64,000 bases of DNA from Azophilus sp965220425 (GCA_965220425.1 OZ244830.1:2356001-2420000); one strand, 5' to 3'. Counted from the stretch's first letter, positions 1-9,164 are shown. The notes: generated by a model from the letters alone, not told the origin. Translations and numbers: made by a program.

Positions 1-2
1 AT

Positions 3-551
3 AGCCTCTGGAGCGTCGATCTGTTTCGCTGTGAGTCGTTGATCCTTCGAACGCATTGGGTGATGGTTGTGATGGACCAGTACACGCGTCGAATTGTGGG
101 ATTTGCCGTGGATTGCGGCTCGCCGGATGGTCCGGCAGTCTGCCGGATGCTTCGTCACATTATGCTCGGCTCGGCGCCGCCCACCTACTTGAGTTCCGAC
201 CACGATCCCTTGTTTGAATACCCCCGCTGGAAAGCCAATCTGCGAATTCTCGGGGTGAAAGAGATCAAAACGGTTCCCTTTGTGCCGTTCTCACACCCGT
301 TCGTGGAACGTCTGGTCGGGACAGTCCGGCGCGAATATCTCGACCAGACACCGTATTGGAACGCACGAGACCTCGAAATAAAACTGGATTCGTTCCAGGA
401 ATATTACAACCATTATCGGGTGCATCAGAGGCGCGAGGGACAAGTACCCGACCCGAGACCTGGCAGCGAAGACCAGCCAGCAGCTTGCCTCGATGACTAC
501 CGTTGGAAATCTCACTGCCGCGGCTTATTTCAACTACCGGTGGCGGCTTGA
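3..551 (+). CDS. IS transposase, integrase-core (DDE) domain, 5' end outside window
   Basis: This is the C-terminal part of an rve-type transposase. The frame is open from base 3, so the N-terminal helix-turn-helix lies before the window; the first start codon inside (TTG at 39) is not the real start. A D near the left edge (SVDLF), the D of SSDHD and the E of HPFVERL form a DDE triad, with 35 residues between the last two. The tail CRGLFQLPVAA resembles the usual end of this integrase-like family, so the 3' end looks complete. It would catalyse strand transfer of its own IS. I could not define the right terminal repeat, so the element boundary is unknown. Confidence 0.85.
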   Translation, partial: SLWSVDLFRCESLILRTHWVMVVMDQYTRRIVGFAVDCGSPDGPAVCRMLRHIMLGSAPPTYLSSDHDPLFEYPRWKANLRILGVKEIKTVPFVPFSHPFVERLVGTVRREYLDQTPYWNARDLEIKLDSFQEYYNHYRVHQRREGQVPDPRPGSEDQPAACLDDYRWKSHCRGLFQLPVAA

Positions 552-670
552 ATAGGAATTCGCACCCCACACCCTCCCGCGAGGGAGTTTCGCAAGAAAG
601 TCCCTTACAATACCGTTCCGCCTGTAACCGTAGCGTTTCAATTGCAAATCGACGAGACCATGGACACTAA

Positions 671-847
671 CCCGCATCGCTCACCAACTTTCGTCGCGAG
701 GGCGTCGAGGCGCCGTGTAAGCGTGGTCGCGCGGACCGCAGGGCGTCGCAGGCGTACTCGACAGTACGTCAAGGCGCCCGGAGGGAGCACGGCCGCGCTT
801 ACGCGATGCATCGGCGTCCGCAGCAGGAAGTTGGTGAGCGATGCGGG
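671..847. repeat. 177-bp element with perfect 18-bp terminal inverted repeats
   Basis: Bases 671-688 (cccgcatcgctcaccaac) are the exact reverse complement of 830-847. Outer sequence shared with other copies includes 808-847, which matches 20518-20557 at 36 of 40 positions and resembles 46069-46107. The left arm matches 19209-19242 at 33 of 34. No credible coding capacity is seen; the 69-codon frame across it is compositional. The right arm contains the ATG of idi. It looks like a small non-autonomous inverted-repeat element. Confidence 0.75.
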
Positions 848-1416
848 CTAAGTCCGAACTCGTCTCATCCGACGACGAGCCTCTGATCCTGGTCGATTCC
901 CGCGACCGCGAACTCGGGTACCTGACAAAAGCGGCCTGTCACGATGGTCAAGGACAACTGCACCGGGCGTTCTCCGCATTCATATTCAACGACCGGAGCG
1001 AAGTGCTCATGCAGAAGCGCGCGACAGGCAAGCGCCTGTGGCCCTCGTACTGGTCGAATAGCTGTTGTTCCCATCCACGGCGCGGCGAGTCGATGGAATG
1101 CGCCGTGCGCCGCCGCGTGGAAGAGGAATTGGGGCTTAAAGCAAGCGCGCTGCTGGACCTGCGGTTCGTCTACAAGTTCGAATATCGGGCACGATTCGGT
1201 CAGCTTGGCAGCGAGCACGAATTATGTTCGATCTATTTCGCCCGCACCAGCCAGGAACCCGTGGTGAACACGATGGAGATCGGTGACTGGGCATGGGTCT
1301 CGCGCGATGAACTGAGTGATCGTCTTGTGCGACAACCAGGCGAGCATACGCCTTGGCTTACACTGGAATGGGCGGAACTGCTCGAAAATTACGCGGGCGA
1401 ATTGCCCGGCAACTGA
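841..1416 (+). CDS. idi: Isopentenyl-diphosphate delta-isomerase, type I
   Basis: The enzyme interconverts isopentenyl and dimethylallyl diphosphate in the cytosol, which is essential when isoprenoids come from mevalonate. The 191-residue product has the Nudix-like type I fold: SNSCCSHP (residues 72-79, catalytic Cys 76), a Nudix-type helix rich in Glu (RRRVEEELG, 91-99) and EHELC further on for the catalytic Glu. Length is close to E. coli Idi (182). The ATG at 841 lies inside the right arm of an inverted-repeat element, and no other strong start exists before the conserved LILVD segment, so the element may have reshaped the 5' end. The HMG-CoA reductase/mevalonate kinase fusion follows 392 bp downstream on the same strand. 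Confidence 0.93.
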   Translation: MRAKSELVSSDDEPLILVDSRDRELGYLTKAACHDGQGQLHRAFSAFIFNDRSEVLMQKRATGKRLWPSYWSNSCCSHPRRGESMECAVRRRVEEELGLKASALLDLRFVYKFEYRARFGQLGSEHELCSIYFARTSQEPVVNTMEIGDWAWVSRDELSDRLVRQPGEHTPWLTLEWAELLENYAGELPGN

Positions 1417-1808
1417 TCCGACCCGCCGGTTCCGGTTCCCCATCCGCCCACGCCTTCCTGCGTGTCGTTTCCGGAACATCCACAACAGCCAGAGCTCATC
1501 GCGATGAGTCGCCCAAGACTTCAGAATGGCAGGCGCTCATCCAGAGGTCCTGTGCACCGCAAGGCGTTGTATCCTGGCGATGCGTGTTGTGCGGGTTAGC
1601 CGCCTTGTCGGCGCTGGACAAGGCGGCGGGGTTCGGTGTTTACTCCACGCACTTGGTTGTCGGGCGCCGTGCCACGGCTGCGGGAACGGTCCTCGAGCCC
1701 CGTTGCGCGGGGGGCGAATGTATCCGAGTGACCGGCGCAAAGCGCCGCAATTCCAGGCCGCCACGCGAATAGGGTCTAACGTGGCCCTGAACCTGGAGAC
1801 CGATCGAC
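1417..1808. other. Intergenic region idi to HMGR-MVK, with an 11-bp stem-loop
   Basis: No credible gene is seen. Bases 1599-1609 (gccgccttgtc) and 1617-1627 form a perfect 11-bp stem with a 7-base loop. No T-run follows, so it is not a textbook intrinsic terminator but could end or stabilise the idi transcript. A weaker GGCGCaaaGCGCC-type stem lies near 1734. A GGAG at about 1794 is a candidate ribosome-binding site for the gene at 1809. Confidence 0.5.
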
Positions 1809-4094
1809 ATGGCATCCAGTTCGAAATCCGACGAATCCGCGACCGATAAGTCTTCCCGGCAACGTACCGAGCCCAAAGGCAGTTCGCGCATACCCAATTT
1901 CTTCCGGATGAGCGTGGCGGAACGCATCGATGCCCTGCATGGCCGGGGACTGCTGGGCGATGAGGATGTCCGCCTGCTCGCCGGCGCCGGGCACACGCTG
2001 CGCCTGCCGGTAGCGGACAAGATGATCGAGAACGTGGTGGGCGTATTCGGGCTCCCCATGGGTTTGGCATTGAATTTTTTGGTAAACGGCATCGACTATG
2101 TAGTGCCGTTGGCCGTGGAGGAGGCCTCCATCGTTGCCGGACTGTCGGGCATCGGGCGGGTCACGCGCTTGAGCGGTGGATTCAACGCCGCAAGCACCGC
2201 GTCGATTCTCATCGGCCAGGTACAGGTCGTCGGCATGGGAGACCCGGCCCGCGCGAAGTCCGCGCTTCTGGAACGCAAGCAGGAAATACTGGCGCTGGCC
2301 AATAGCCTGCACCCGAACATGGTGGCCCGGGGCGGTGGCGCAAGGGATGCGGAAGTGCATGTACACACGGGCCCCGGGGGCGAGCACATGGTGGTACTGC
2401 ACCTGTTGGTCGACACCCGGGAAGCCATGGGGGCCAACCTGGTTAACACGATGTGCGAAGGGGTCGCCACGCTCGTGGAGACCATTACGGGCGGCAAGGT
2501 ATTTCTGCGCATACTGTCGAACCTCACCGACCGGTCCATTGCCACCGCCAGCACCCGCATTCCCGTCAAGAATCTGGAAGGCAAGGGATACACCGGAGAG
2601 CAGGTGCGCGACGGCGTCGTGCTGGCCAGCGATCTGGCCCAGGTAGACCCTTATCGGGCAACTACCCACAACAAAGGCATCATGAACGGCGTAGACGCGT
2701 TCGCCATCGCCACCGGCAACGACTGGCGCGCTATCGAAGCGGCGGCACATGCGTACGCCGCACGCAACGGGCGTTATCGGGCGCTGTCGCGCTGGTACAG
2801 GAATGAGGATGGGGATCTCGTGGGTGAGATCGAGATTCCCATGCAAGTCGGCACCGTCGGCGGCGCCGTAAAAAACAATCCGGCTGCCCGAATCAGCAAT
2901 CGGCTGCTCGGTTCGCCCAGCGCTGCCGAATTGGCCGGTCTGATGGCCGCCGTCGGGCTTGCACAGAATCTCGCCGCGCTCCGGGCGCTCGCCACCGACG
3001 GCATTCAGAAAGGACACATGACGCTGCACGCGCGTAGCGTCGCGACCTCCGCCGGCGTCTCGGCGTCCGTGTTCGAAGCCGTTGTCGAAGGGCTCATAGA
3101 ATCCGGCGAAATCAAGGAATGGAAGGCCAGGGAGATCGCCGGGGAACTGGCCCGCGATGCGATGACGCCAGATCGGTCCAAACGCATTTCCGCCTGCGGG
3201 AAGGTCATTCTGCTCGGAGAGCACGCCGTGGTTTACGGTAGGCCCGCCATCGCACTGCCGGTCCCGCTGGCCGTCGAAGCGGCGGTTCGCAAGGGTGGCG
3301 ACGGGGTGCATGTCATCGTGCCCCGTTGGGGATTGGAGCAGCAAGTGAAACCGGGCGTGACGCAAGGCGTCAACGGCGCCGTCAATACAATGCTGGAATC
3401 GCTGGACTTGACAGGCGCGGATATGACCATCGAGATCATGCCACACCTGCCCCGCGGCATGGGCCTCGGTGGTTCCGCCGCCCTCGCGGTGGCGGTGATT
3501 CGCGCCCTGGGCGAAGCCTACGAATTGGGCCTGGAAGACGACTCGGTCAACCGTTTGGCTTTTGAATGCGAAAAGACTGCCCATGGAACGCCTTCGGGCA
3601 TTGACAATACCGTCGCGGCCTTCGGCAAGCCGGTCGTTTTCGAGAACGACGGCAACTTCAACTTTCGCGAATTGCGCCTGCCGGAACCGGTACCGCTGGT
3701 TCTCGGCCTCACCGGGCGAGAGAGCCTGACCGCCGTCACCGTCGCCCGGGTGCGCGCTGCCTGGCAAGAGCATCCGGACCGTTTCGAGGCAATTTTCGAT
3801 CAGATAGGACAACTCACGCGATCCGGTCTCGAGGCGCTCGAGCAAGCGCGCTTCCAGGAATTCGGCCAGTTCATGAATCTTTGCCAGGGCTACCTGAACG
3901 CCCTGCAGGTGTCCTCCCCGGAACTGGAGGAATTGATCCACGTTTCCAGGGACAACGGCGCCGTCGGCGCAAAACTCACCGGCGGCGGGGGTGGGGGCGC
4001 CATGATCGCTCTGTGTCCCGGCACACAGCAGGAGGTGGCGGCCGCCATGGAAACGGCGGGTTACAAGTCGCTGATACTCTCCCTCGGAGGCTGA
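1809..4094 (+). CDS. mvaA-mvk: HMG-CoA reductase (class II) fused to mevalonate kinase
   Basis: One 761-residue frame encodes two consecutive mevalonate-pathway enzymes. Residues about 30-455 are HMG-CoA reductase, making mevalonate from HMG-CoA. The catalytic set aligns with Pseudomonas mevalonii spacing: E105 (VEEAS), K289 (THNKGIMNG), D305 (ATGNDWRA) and H403 (KGHMTLHAR). Residues about 458-761 are a GHMP kinase: KVILLGEHAVVYG (465-477), PRGMGLGGSAALA (548-560), GTPSGIDNT with putative catalytic Asp 599, and KLTGGGGGG (722-730). The junction is short and in frame, with no stop or start gap. Class II reductases and mevalonate kinases are normally separate proteins, so this is a bifunctional enzyme unless post-translationally cut. 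HMG-CoA synthase, phosphomevalonate kinase and the decarboxylase are not in the window. Confidence 0.9.
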   Translation: MASSSKSDESATDKSSRQRTEPKGSSRIPNFFRMSVAERIDALHGRGLLGDEDVRLLAGAGHTLRLPVADKMIENVVGVFGLPMGLALNFLVNGIDYVVPLAVEEASIVAGLSGIGRVTRLSGGFNAASTASILIGQVQVVGMGDPARAKSALLERKQEILALANSLHPNMVARGGGARDAEVHVHTGPGGEHMVVLHLLVDTREAMGANLVNTMCEGVATLVETITGGKVFLRILSNLTDRSIATASTRIPVKNLEGKGYTGEQVRDGVVLASDLAQVDPYRATTHNKGIMNGVDAFAIATGNDWRAIEAAAHAYAARNGRYRALSRWYRNEDGDLVGEIEIPMQVGTVGGAVKNNPAARISNRLLGSPSAAELAGLMAAVGLAQNLAALRALATDGIQKGHMTLHARSVATSAGVSASVFEAVVEGLIESGEIKEWKAREIAGELARDAMTPDRSKRISACGKVILLGEHAVVYGRPAIALPVPLAVEAAVRKGGDGVHVIVPRWGLEQQVKPGVTQGVNGAVNTMLESLDLTGADMTIEIMPHLPRGMGLGGSAALAVAVIRALGEAYELGLEDDSVNRLAFECEKTAHGTPSGIDNTVAAFGKPVVFENDGNFNFRELRLPEPVPLVLGLTGRESLTAVTVARVRAAWQEHPDRFEAIFDQIGQLTRSGLEALEQARFQEFGQFMNLCQGYLNALQVSSPELEELIHVSRDNGAVGAKLTGGGGGGAMIALCPGTQQEVAAAMETAGYKSLILSLGG

Positions 4095-4281
4095 TCCGAG
4101 ATCCCCGCGGCCGCCATGCACTCACCGCGTGCCCACCGGCGTTCTTCAAGTTCCGGGACCGCGCCCGCCGCCAGTCCTCGGAAAATGCCGTCGTCGCCGA
4201 ACCGGGCCTTGAATTGCGGACGTCCGCCCCGCCCCCGCCTATGGTGAGCGAGCACGTGCGCGCACGCGGGTGAAAGACCAG

Positions 4282-4397
4282 CGAGGGCGCGGCCAGCGCG
4301 GTCTGTGCCCGGCAGAACCTCCAAAAAGCGGAGGTACGTGATTGAAACGCAATGACATTCAGTGGCTCAACAAGCGACTTGGTGAGATATGCGGGCT
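4282..4397. repeat. Truncated copy of the 152-bp inverted-repeat element
   Basis: The 395-bp gap from 4095 to 4489 contains no gene I can support. Bases 4282-4318 match 16515-16551 of the element at 16480-16631 with few differences (shared core gagggcgcggccagcgc), and 4378-4397 (cttggtgagatatgcgggct) matches that element's right arm. Spacing between core and arm is about 114 bp in both copies. The expected left arm near 4246 is not recognisable, so this copy appears eroded. Confidence 0.55.
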
Positions 4398-4489
4398 GGC
4401 CCCTCTGCGACGCTCCTGGCGGGTTGGCGTTTAGTCGTTAGACTTAGTAGGATACGCGCCAATCGGAAGAGTTCATCGGAGTTTGAACG

Positions 4490-5641
4490 ATGAAAGTGCC
4501 GTCGGCATACGCTGAGGGGTATGTAAAAGCCAGACTCCAGGATCAGACGACAGCCGACAACTACATCAAGCACACCATGATGGGCGATGCTGTATTGGAC
4601 CCCATCATGGAGGAACTGTCCTCCGTGCCTCCCAACGACCTGCACCGTTTCATCCAGGCCGGTATCGAGCGGCACGATGACGCTCTGCGCAAGGCGCCGC
4701 AGCCGTTGCGCGACTTCTTCGCGAGTCTTGAAGACCCTCCCTGGCTCGACCGGGAGGCTTTTCGCCCCGGGGTTCGCGCCTTCAACATGAACGTGGACCT
4801 CATGCTCACCGCTTTCGTGACGGGCGTGCTGGTGGAGGGTTTTTCGACGCTCATCGCCAAGTCTTTCAACATTACCAAGCGAGTGTCGTCGACCAAAAGA
4901 CGCCTGCAGCAGAACAACCGTCACATGATGGAGATATTCTTTCCAGGCGGCCTTGACAGAGACGGCGACGGATGGAAGTTGTCCACGCGCATTCGCTTCA
5001 TTCACACTCGAATAAGGACGCTGCTGGCGGAGTCCGGCGACTGGAATCACGAAGCCTGGGGCGCACCGGTAAGCGCGGCGCACCTGGGATACGCCATCTC
5101 CGTCTTTTCCCAGCGCCTGTTGGAATACTCGGCATTGGTCGGCGCGCGTTTCAGCAAGGAAGAACAGGACAGTGTCCTCCAGATTTGGCGCTATGCCGGC
5201 TATCTCATGGGCATTCCCGAGAGCATTCTCTATTCCGACGGCGCCGATGCGCAGCAAGTCTATAACATCGGCTTCATGTGCGAGCCCCCGGCCGACCCCG
5301 ATTCGGTGGCCGTGGCGAACACGCTGATCCAGGCCATTCCGACCGTCGCCGATATTACGGACGAGGCGGAACAGCAAAAGCTGGTGCGCTTGGCCTACCG
5401 GCTCTCGCGGGCGCTCATAGGGAACGAACTTGCTGACCAATTCGAGTTTCCAAAAAGCGCTTCCATACTCACACTCATCGGTTTCCGGCTAAGACAACGC
5501 CTGCAGCGCCTGGCGAAAAGCAGTCAGTTGGTGAGATCGCAGAACTTTACCCAGCTTCTGCAGATCTCGGTATATGACGAGGGCGGGCTGAGCTACAGGA
5601 TGCCCAACCACGTCTACTCGTCGAAGTCGATCGATTGGTGA
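4490..5641 (+). CDS. Oxygenase MpaB/rubber oxygenase (Lcp)-like family protein (DUF2236)
   Basis: This 383-residue protein belongs to the DUF2236 family, which includes latex-clearing protein and the fungal MpaB oxygenase, both haem enzymes cleaving isoprenoid or prenyl chains. Supporting motifs are PPWLDREAF (83-91), a helix with IHTRIR (171-176; His 172 is a candidate haem or active-site residue), APVSAAHLGYAISVFS (192-207) and WRYAGYLMGIPESIL (233-247). No signal peptide is evident, so it is probably cytosolic or peripheral. A GGAG eight bases before the ATG at 4490 supports the start. Its position among isoprenoid genes fits a role on a polyprenyl substrate, but that is inference. Confidence 0.72.
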   Translation: MKVPSAYAEGYVKARLQDQTTADNYIKHTMMGDAVLDPIMEELSSVPPNDLHRFIQAGIERHDDALRKAPQPLRDFFASLEDPPWLDREAFRPGVRAFNMNVDLMLTAFVTGVLVEGFSTLIAKSFNITKRVSSTKRRLQQNNRHMMEIFFPGGLDRDGDGWKLSTRIRFIHTRIRTLLAESGDWNHEAWGAPVSAAHLGYAISVFSQRLLEYSALVGARFSKEEQDSVLQIWRYAGYLMGIPESILYSDGADAQQVYNIGFMCEPPADPDSVAVANTLIQAIPTVADITDEAEQQKLVRLAYRLSRALIGNELADQFEFPKSASILTLIGFRLRQRLQRLAKSSQLVRSQNFTQLLQISVYDEGGLSYRMPNHVYSSKSIDW

Positions 5642-5760
5642 TGAGGCCCGTAGCAAGGGCAGAACGGCCTCGGTGCGGCAAACGGCGGGAAGATTCGGCC
5701 AAGCCGAGGCATTCATCCCGGGTGTTCAGCCTACGATTGCATCCGTGAACTCGCTGCCTC

Positions 5761-8079
5761 TTGACCTCCTGCGATGAGCAAGCCATAACTGCCGTGTCGC
5801 TGGATCGCTACATCGCCGCCATTTTGCGCCTGCGGTGGCTGGTGATTGTATTGGCAACGCTGTTCATGCTGGCCGTGGCGGGCGGCGGCCGTTTTGTCGG
5901 CGTCACCAACGACTACCGCAGCCTGTTCAACGAGGGCGACCCCCAGCTCGCCCTGCTCGACGAGTTGGAAAACACCTACTCCGTATCTTATGCGGCGCTG
6001 ATCGCCGTCGCACCCCGGGAGGGCTCGGTATTCACCCGGGAGACCCTTGGCGCGATTGAGGAGCTGACCGATGCCGCGTGGCGCACGCCCCATTCCACCC
6101 GGGTCGACTCGCTCACCAACTTCAACCACAGCGAAGCGTTCGGGGACGATCTGGTCGTCGAGCCGCTTGTCGAAGACGCGGGGTCGCTGACCGATGCCGA
6201 CTTGCGGCGCATCGAAAGGGCCGCGTTGAACTCGGCCGAAATCGCCGGGCGCCTGGTTTCCCACGACGGGCGCGTCGGCGGGTTGGCGATCAACTTCACC
6301 CTGCCGGAACAACAATCCGACGCCGCGGTGGCGGAATTGAACGACCACCTCGACGCCACCCTGGAGGAAGCCCGCGCGGCCTATCCCGACATCGGCTACT
6401 ACTTGACCGGCGACATCGTCATGAGACGCGCCTTCGCCGACGCCACGGCGGACGATCTCGGCAGCCTGACACCGATCACCTTCCTCGTCATCGCGGTTCT
6501 GACGGCGGTGCTGCTGCGTTCTACAGTCGGCACCCTGGCCAACATCATCGTGCTTGTGTTCGTCATCTTGACGACCGTGGGGCTCGCCGGCTGGGTCGGC
6601 ACAGTATTCAACCCCGCCAATTCCGGCGTACCGATCATCGTCATGACGATCGCCGTCGCGCATTCCGTCCACATCGTCACGGCCACCTTGGCGGGCATGA
6701 GCCAGGGCCTGAGCAGAAGCGAGGCGATTGCCGAGTCGCTGCGCAGAAACACCCACCCGGTATTCCTGACGACGGTCACGACCATGATCGGGTTCCTCAG
6801 CCTGAATGCCTCCGATTCCCCGTCTTTCCATATCCTGGGCAATCTCGTGGCATTCGGCGTGCTGTGCGCCTTCGCATATTCCATGACGCTGCTGCCGGCG
6901 CTACTCTCGGTCCTGCCACTGCGCGCGCGCGCCGTCAGCGATGAACGGCGCGGATTCTTCGACCGGCTCGGTGACTTCGTCGTCGCCCGCCGCACGTTCC
7001 TGCTCTGGTTCTTCACGCTTTTGGCGATCGCCTTGGTCGCAGGCATTCCCCGCAATGACGTGACCGACAACTGGACACAGTATCTCGATGAGCGTTACGA
7101 GTTTCGGCGCGATACGGACTTCGTCATCGAAAACCTGACCGGTATGGAAACGCTGGAGTACTCGCTGAGCGCGGGAAGCGAGGGCGGCATCACCCAACCC
7201 GAATACCTGGGCAGGGTTGACGCCTTTGCGCAATGGTACCGGGCGCAGTCCGAAGTCACTCATGTTCAGGCGTTTCCCGACATCATGAAGCGTCTGAACA
7301 AGAACATGCACGGCGACGATCAGGCGTACTACCGGTTGCCCGACAGCCCGGAGCTCGCGGCGCAGTACCTGTTGCTCTACGAACTCTCGCTGCCGTTCGG
7401 CAGCGACCTCAACGACCGCATCGATGTTGCCAAATCCGCGACCCGCATGACGGTCGTGCTGGAACGCTTGACGTCCCAGCAACAGCGTGAACTCGATGCA
7501 CGGGCGCAGGTCTGGCTGCGCGAGAACGCGGCCAATATCGGCGCCCCGGCGTCCGGTGTGAGCATAATCTTCGCGCACCTCTCGCAACGAAATATCACCA
7601 GCATGCTGAGTGGCACGATCATGGCCATGGCGCTCATCTCGTTGATTTTGATTCTGGTCTTGAAAAGCGTCCGCCTCGGTCTTGTCAGCCTCGTGCCCAA
7701 TTTCATTCCCGCGATGATGGCCTTCGGTCTGTGGGGCTACCTGGTCGGCCATCTGGGTCTTTCTGCCTCGGTGGTGACCGCAATGGCCTTCGGCATCATC
7801 GTGGACGACACGATTCATTTTCTGAGCAAATATCGCAAGGCGCGCCTTGACGGGCTTGCGGCGCCCGAGGCCGTGCGTGCCACCTTTCACACGGTGGGCC
7901 TCGCGCTGGTGACGACAACCGTAGTGTTGGCGGCCGGTTTCCTGGTGTTCGCCTCGTCAGGATTCGAGATCAGTTGGGTGAACGGTTTGCTGGTCTCGAG
8001 CACGATTGTCTTCGCGCTGCTCGCCGACTTCCTGCTCCTGCCGCCGCTGCTGATGGCCATTGACCGGAGAAAATCATGA
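5761..8079 (+). CDS. MMPL/RND superfamily lipid exporter
   Basis: A 772-residue inner-membrane transporter of the MMPL/hopanoid-exporter type. Each half has one N-terminal membrane helix, a periplasmic domain and a five-helix bundle. The first helix is in WLVIVLATLFMLAVAGGG; helix clusters occur around residues 235-385 and 620-765. GDIVMRR precedes the first bundle and FGIIVDDTIHFLSKYR, the conserved RND proton-relay-like helix, lies in the second. The TTG at 5761 gives the longest frame; GTG at 5794 would start just before LDRYIAAILRLRW and is a reasonable alternative. The stop overlaps the next gene's ATG by four bases, indicating translational coupling with the LolA-like protein. Confidence 0.82.
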   Translation: MTSCDEQAITAVSLDRYIAAILRLRWLVIVLATLFMLAVAGGGRFVGVTNDYRSLFNEGDPQLALLDELENTYSVSYAALIAVAPREGSVFTRETLGAIEELTDAAWRTPHSTRVDSLTNFNHSEAFGDDLVVEPLVEDAGSLTDADLRRIERAALNSAEIAGRLVSHDGRVGGLAINFTLPEQQSDAAVAELNDHLDATLEEARAAYPDIGYYLTGDIVMRRAFADATADDLGSLTPITFLVIAVLTAVLLRSTVGTLANIIVLVFVILTTVGLAGWVGTVFNPANSGVPIIVMTIAVAHSVHIVTATLAGMSQGLSRSEAIAESLRRNTHPVFLTTVTTMIGFLSLNASDSPSFHILGNLVAFGVLCAFAYSMTLLPALLSVLPLRARAVSDERRGFFDRLGDFVVARRTFLLWFFTLLAIALVAGIPRNDVTDNWTQYLDERYEFRRDTDFVIENLTGMETLEYSLSAGSEGGITQPEYLGRVDAFAQWYRAQSEVTHVQAFPDIMKRLNKNMHGDDQAYYRLPDSPELAAQYLLLYELSLPFGSDLNDRIDVAKSATRMTVVLERLTSQQQRELDARAQVWLRENAANIGAPASGVSIIFAHLSQRNITSMLSGTIMAMALISLILILVLKSVRLGLVSLVPNFIPAMMAFGLWGYLVGHLGLSASVVTAMAFGIIVDDTIHFLSKYRKARLDGLAAPEAVRATFHTVGLALVTTTVVLAAGFLVFASSGFEISWVNGLLVSSTIVFALLADFLLLPPLLMAIDRRKS

Positions 8080-9110
8080 GCCGCCTGCCTGCAAGGGGTA
8101 CCCTCTCGCGCTCCCCGGCTGAGGGCTCCTTTTCAGCGAGGGGTGCCCCCTCGCGCTCCCCGGCTGAGGGCTCCTTTCCAGCGAGGGGTACCCCTTCGCG
8201 CTCCCCGGCTGAGGGCTCTTTTCCAGCGAGGGGTGCCCCCTCGCGCTCCCCGGCTGAGGGCTCCCACCGCGCCCCATCGGCGTTCTTGTTGCCGTTGTTT
8301 GGGTCTTGCCTGACGCTGTCGAGTTGCCTGAGCGGCCCGGTACTGGCGGCCTCTGACGATGCGGCCGCTCGGGAACAGGGCCTTGAGATCGCCCGCGAAG
8401 CGCGCGCGCGGAAGATCGGCTTCGATAACTTCACCGCGAGCCAGAGTATGGTGCTGCGCAACAAGAAGGGGCAGGAGAGCCGGCGTCGACTGCGCGTCAA
8501 GGTGCTTGAGGTCGAGGGGGACGGCGACAAGAGCATGTTTGTATTCGATCAACCGCGCGACGTCCAGGGTACGGCCTTTCTCATCTATGCCCACCAGGTA
8601 GACCCCGACGAGCAATGGCTTTATTTGCCCGCTCTGAAACGGGTAAAGCGCATCAGTTCATCGAACCGCTCCGGCTCCTTCATGGGCAGCGAATTCGCCT
8701 ATGAGGACATGAGCGCCCCGGAGGTAGAGAAGTTCACCTACCGGTACCTGCGCGACGAGTCTTGCGGGGAGGGAGAGGGGTCGCCGCGCCCAGCCACTTT
8801 GACGTGCACGGTTTCGGAACGCTCGCCGACGGACTCGAAATCGGGCTACAGCCGGCAGGTGGTCTGGCAGGACAAGGACGAATTTCGTCTCTGGAAAGTG
8901 GAGTATTACGACCGCAAGGAAACGCACTTGAAGACGCTCACCCTGAGCAACTACGAGCATTACATGGATAAGTATTGGCAAGCGGGCGAGATGACAATGG
9001 TGAATCATGTCACGGGGAAAAGCACCGTTCTGACCTGGAGCGACTACCAGTTCGGAACGGACCTCGATGCCGGCGACTTCACTCAAACAGGTCTGAGACG
9101 AGTGCGTTGA
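8076..9110 (+). CDS. Outer-membrane lipoprotein-sorting (LolA-like) protein with repeat-encoded N-terminal extension
   Basis: Residues about 95-344 form a LolA-like domain of the type that accompanies MMPL/RND exporters: FDNFTASQSMVL, MFVFDQPRDVQGTAFL, EQWLYLPALKRVKRI, GSFMGSEFAYEDM and the C-terminal VNHVTGKSTVLTW. It probably accepts lipid or lipoprotein cargo in the periplasm from the exporter, with which it shares an ATGA overlap and a GGAG ribosome-binding site. Before the domain, residues about 6-65 are four 15-residue repeats (ARGAPSRSPAEGSF type) encoded by a 45-bp tandem array, followed by a hydrophobic stretch FLLPLFGSCLTLSSCLSG that looks like the original signal sequence. The extension would bury the signal peptide 65 residues in, so export may depend on an internal start or on tolerance of a long n-region. 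Confidence 0.8.
   Translation: MSRLPARGTLSRSPAEGSFSARGAPSRSPAEGSFPARGTPSRSPAEGSFPARGAPSRSPAEGSHRAPSAFLLPLFGSCLTLSSCLSGPVLAASDDAAAREQGLEIAREARARKIGFDNFTASQSMVLRNKKGQESRRRLRVKVLEVEGDGDKSMFVFDQPRDVQGTAFLIYAHQVDPDEQWLYLPALKRVKRISSSNRSGSFMGSEFAYEDMSAPEVEKFTYRYLRDESCGEGEGSPRPATLTCTVSERSPTDSKSGYSRQVVWQDKDEFRLWKVEYYDRKETHLKTLTLSNYEHYMDKYWQAGEMTMVNHVTGKSTVLTWSDYQFGTDLDAGDFTQTGLRRVR
8091..8270 (+). repeat. Four tandem 45-bp repeats inside the LolA-like gene
   Basis: Units are 8091-8135, 8136-8180, 8181-8225 and 8226-8270, each exactly 45 bp. Each contains a near-palindrome (GCGAGGGGtgCCCCCTCGC) able to form a hairpin, followed by gctccccggctgagggctc. The last ten bases of unit four diverge. The unit is a multiple of three and stop-free in several frames on both strands. 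The same unit occurs inside the inverted-repeat elements at 12449-12846 and 54426-54781, but no flanking inverted repeats are seen here. Confidence 0.92.
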
Positions 9111-9164
9111 CGCCAGGCTGCCCTCCTCTGTAGCGAACCTTATTGGTACAGGGGCGCCAATACG

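Noticed and set aside
642..851. A 69-codon frame before idi
   Set aside because: It is mostly the inverted-repeat element, has no ribosome-binding site and no similarity to known proteins.
1776..4121. A 781-codon open frame on the minus strand opposite HMGR-MVK
   Set aside because: It mirrors the codon positions of a GC-rich gene, and its translation shows no recognised motif while the plus strand encodes two complete enzymes.
8091..8270. CRISPR-like regular repeat
   Set aside because: The 45-bp units are contiguous without spacers, and no cas genes are present; it is a tandem repeat.
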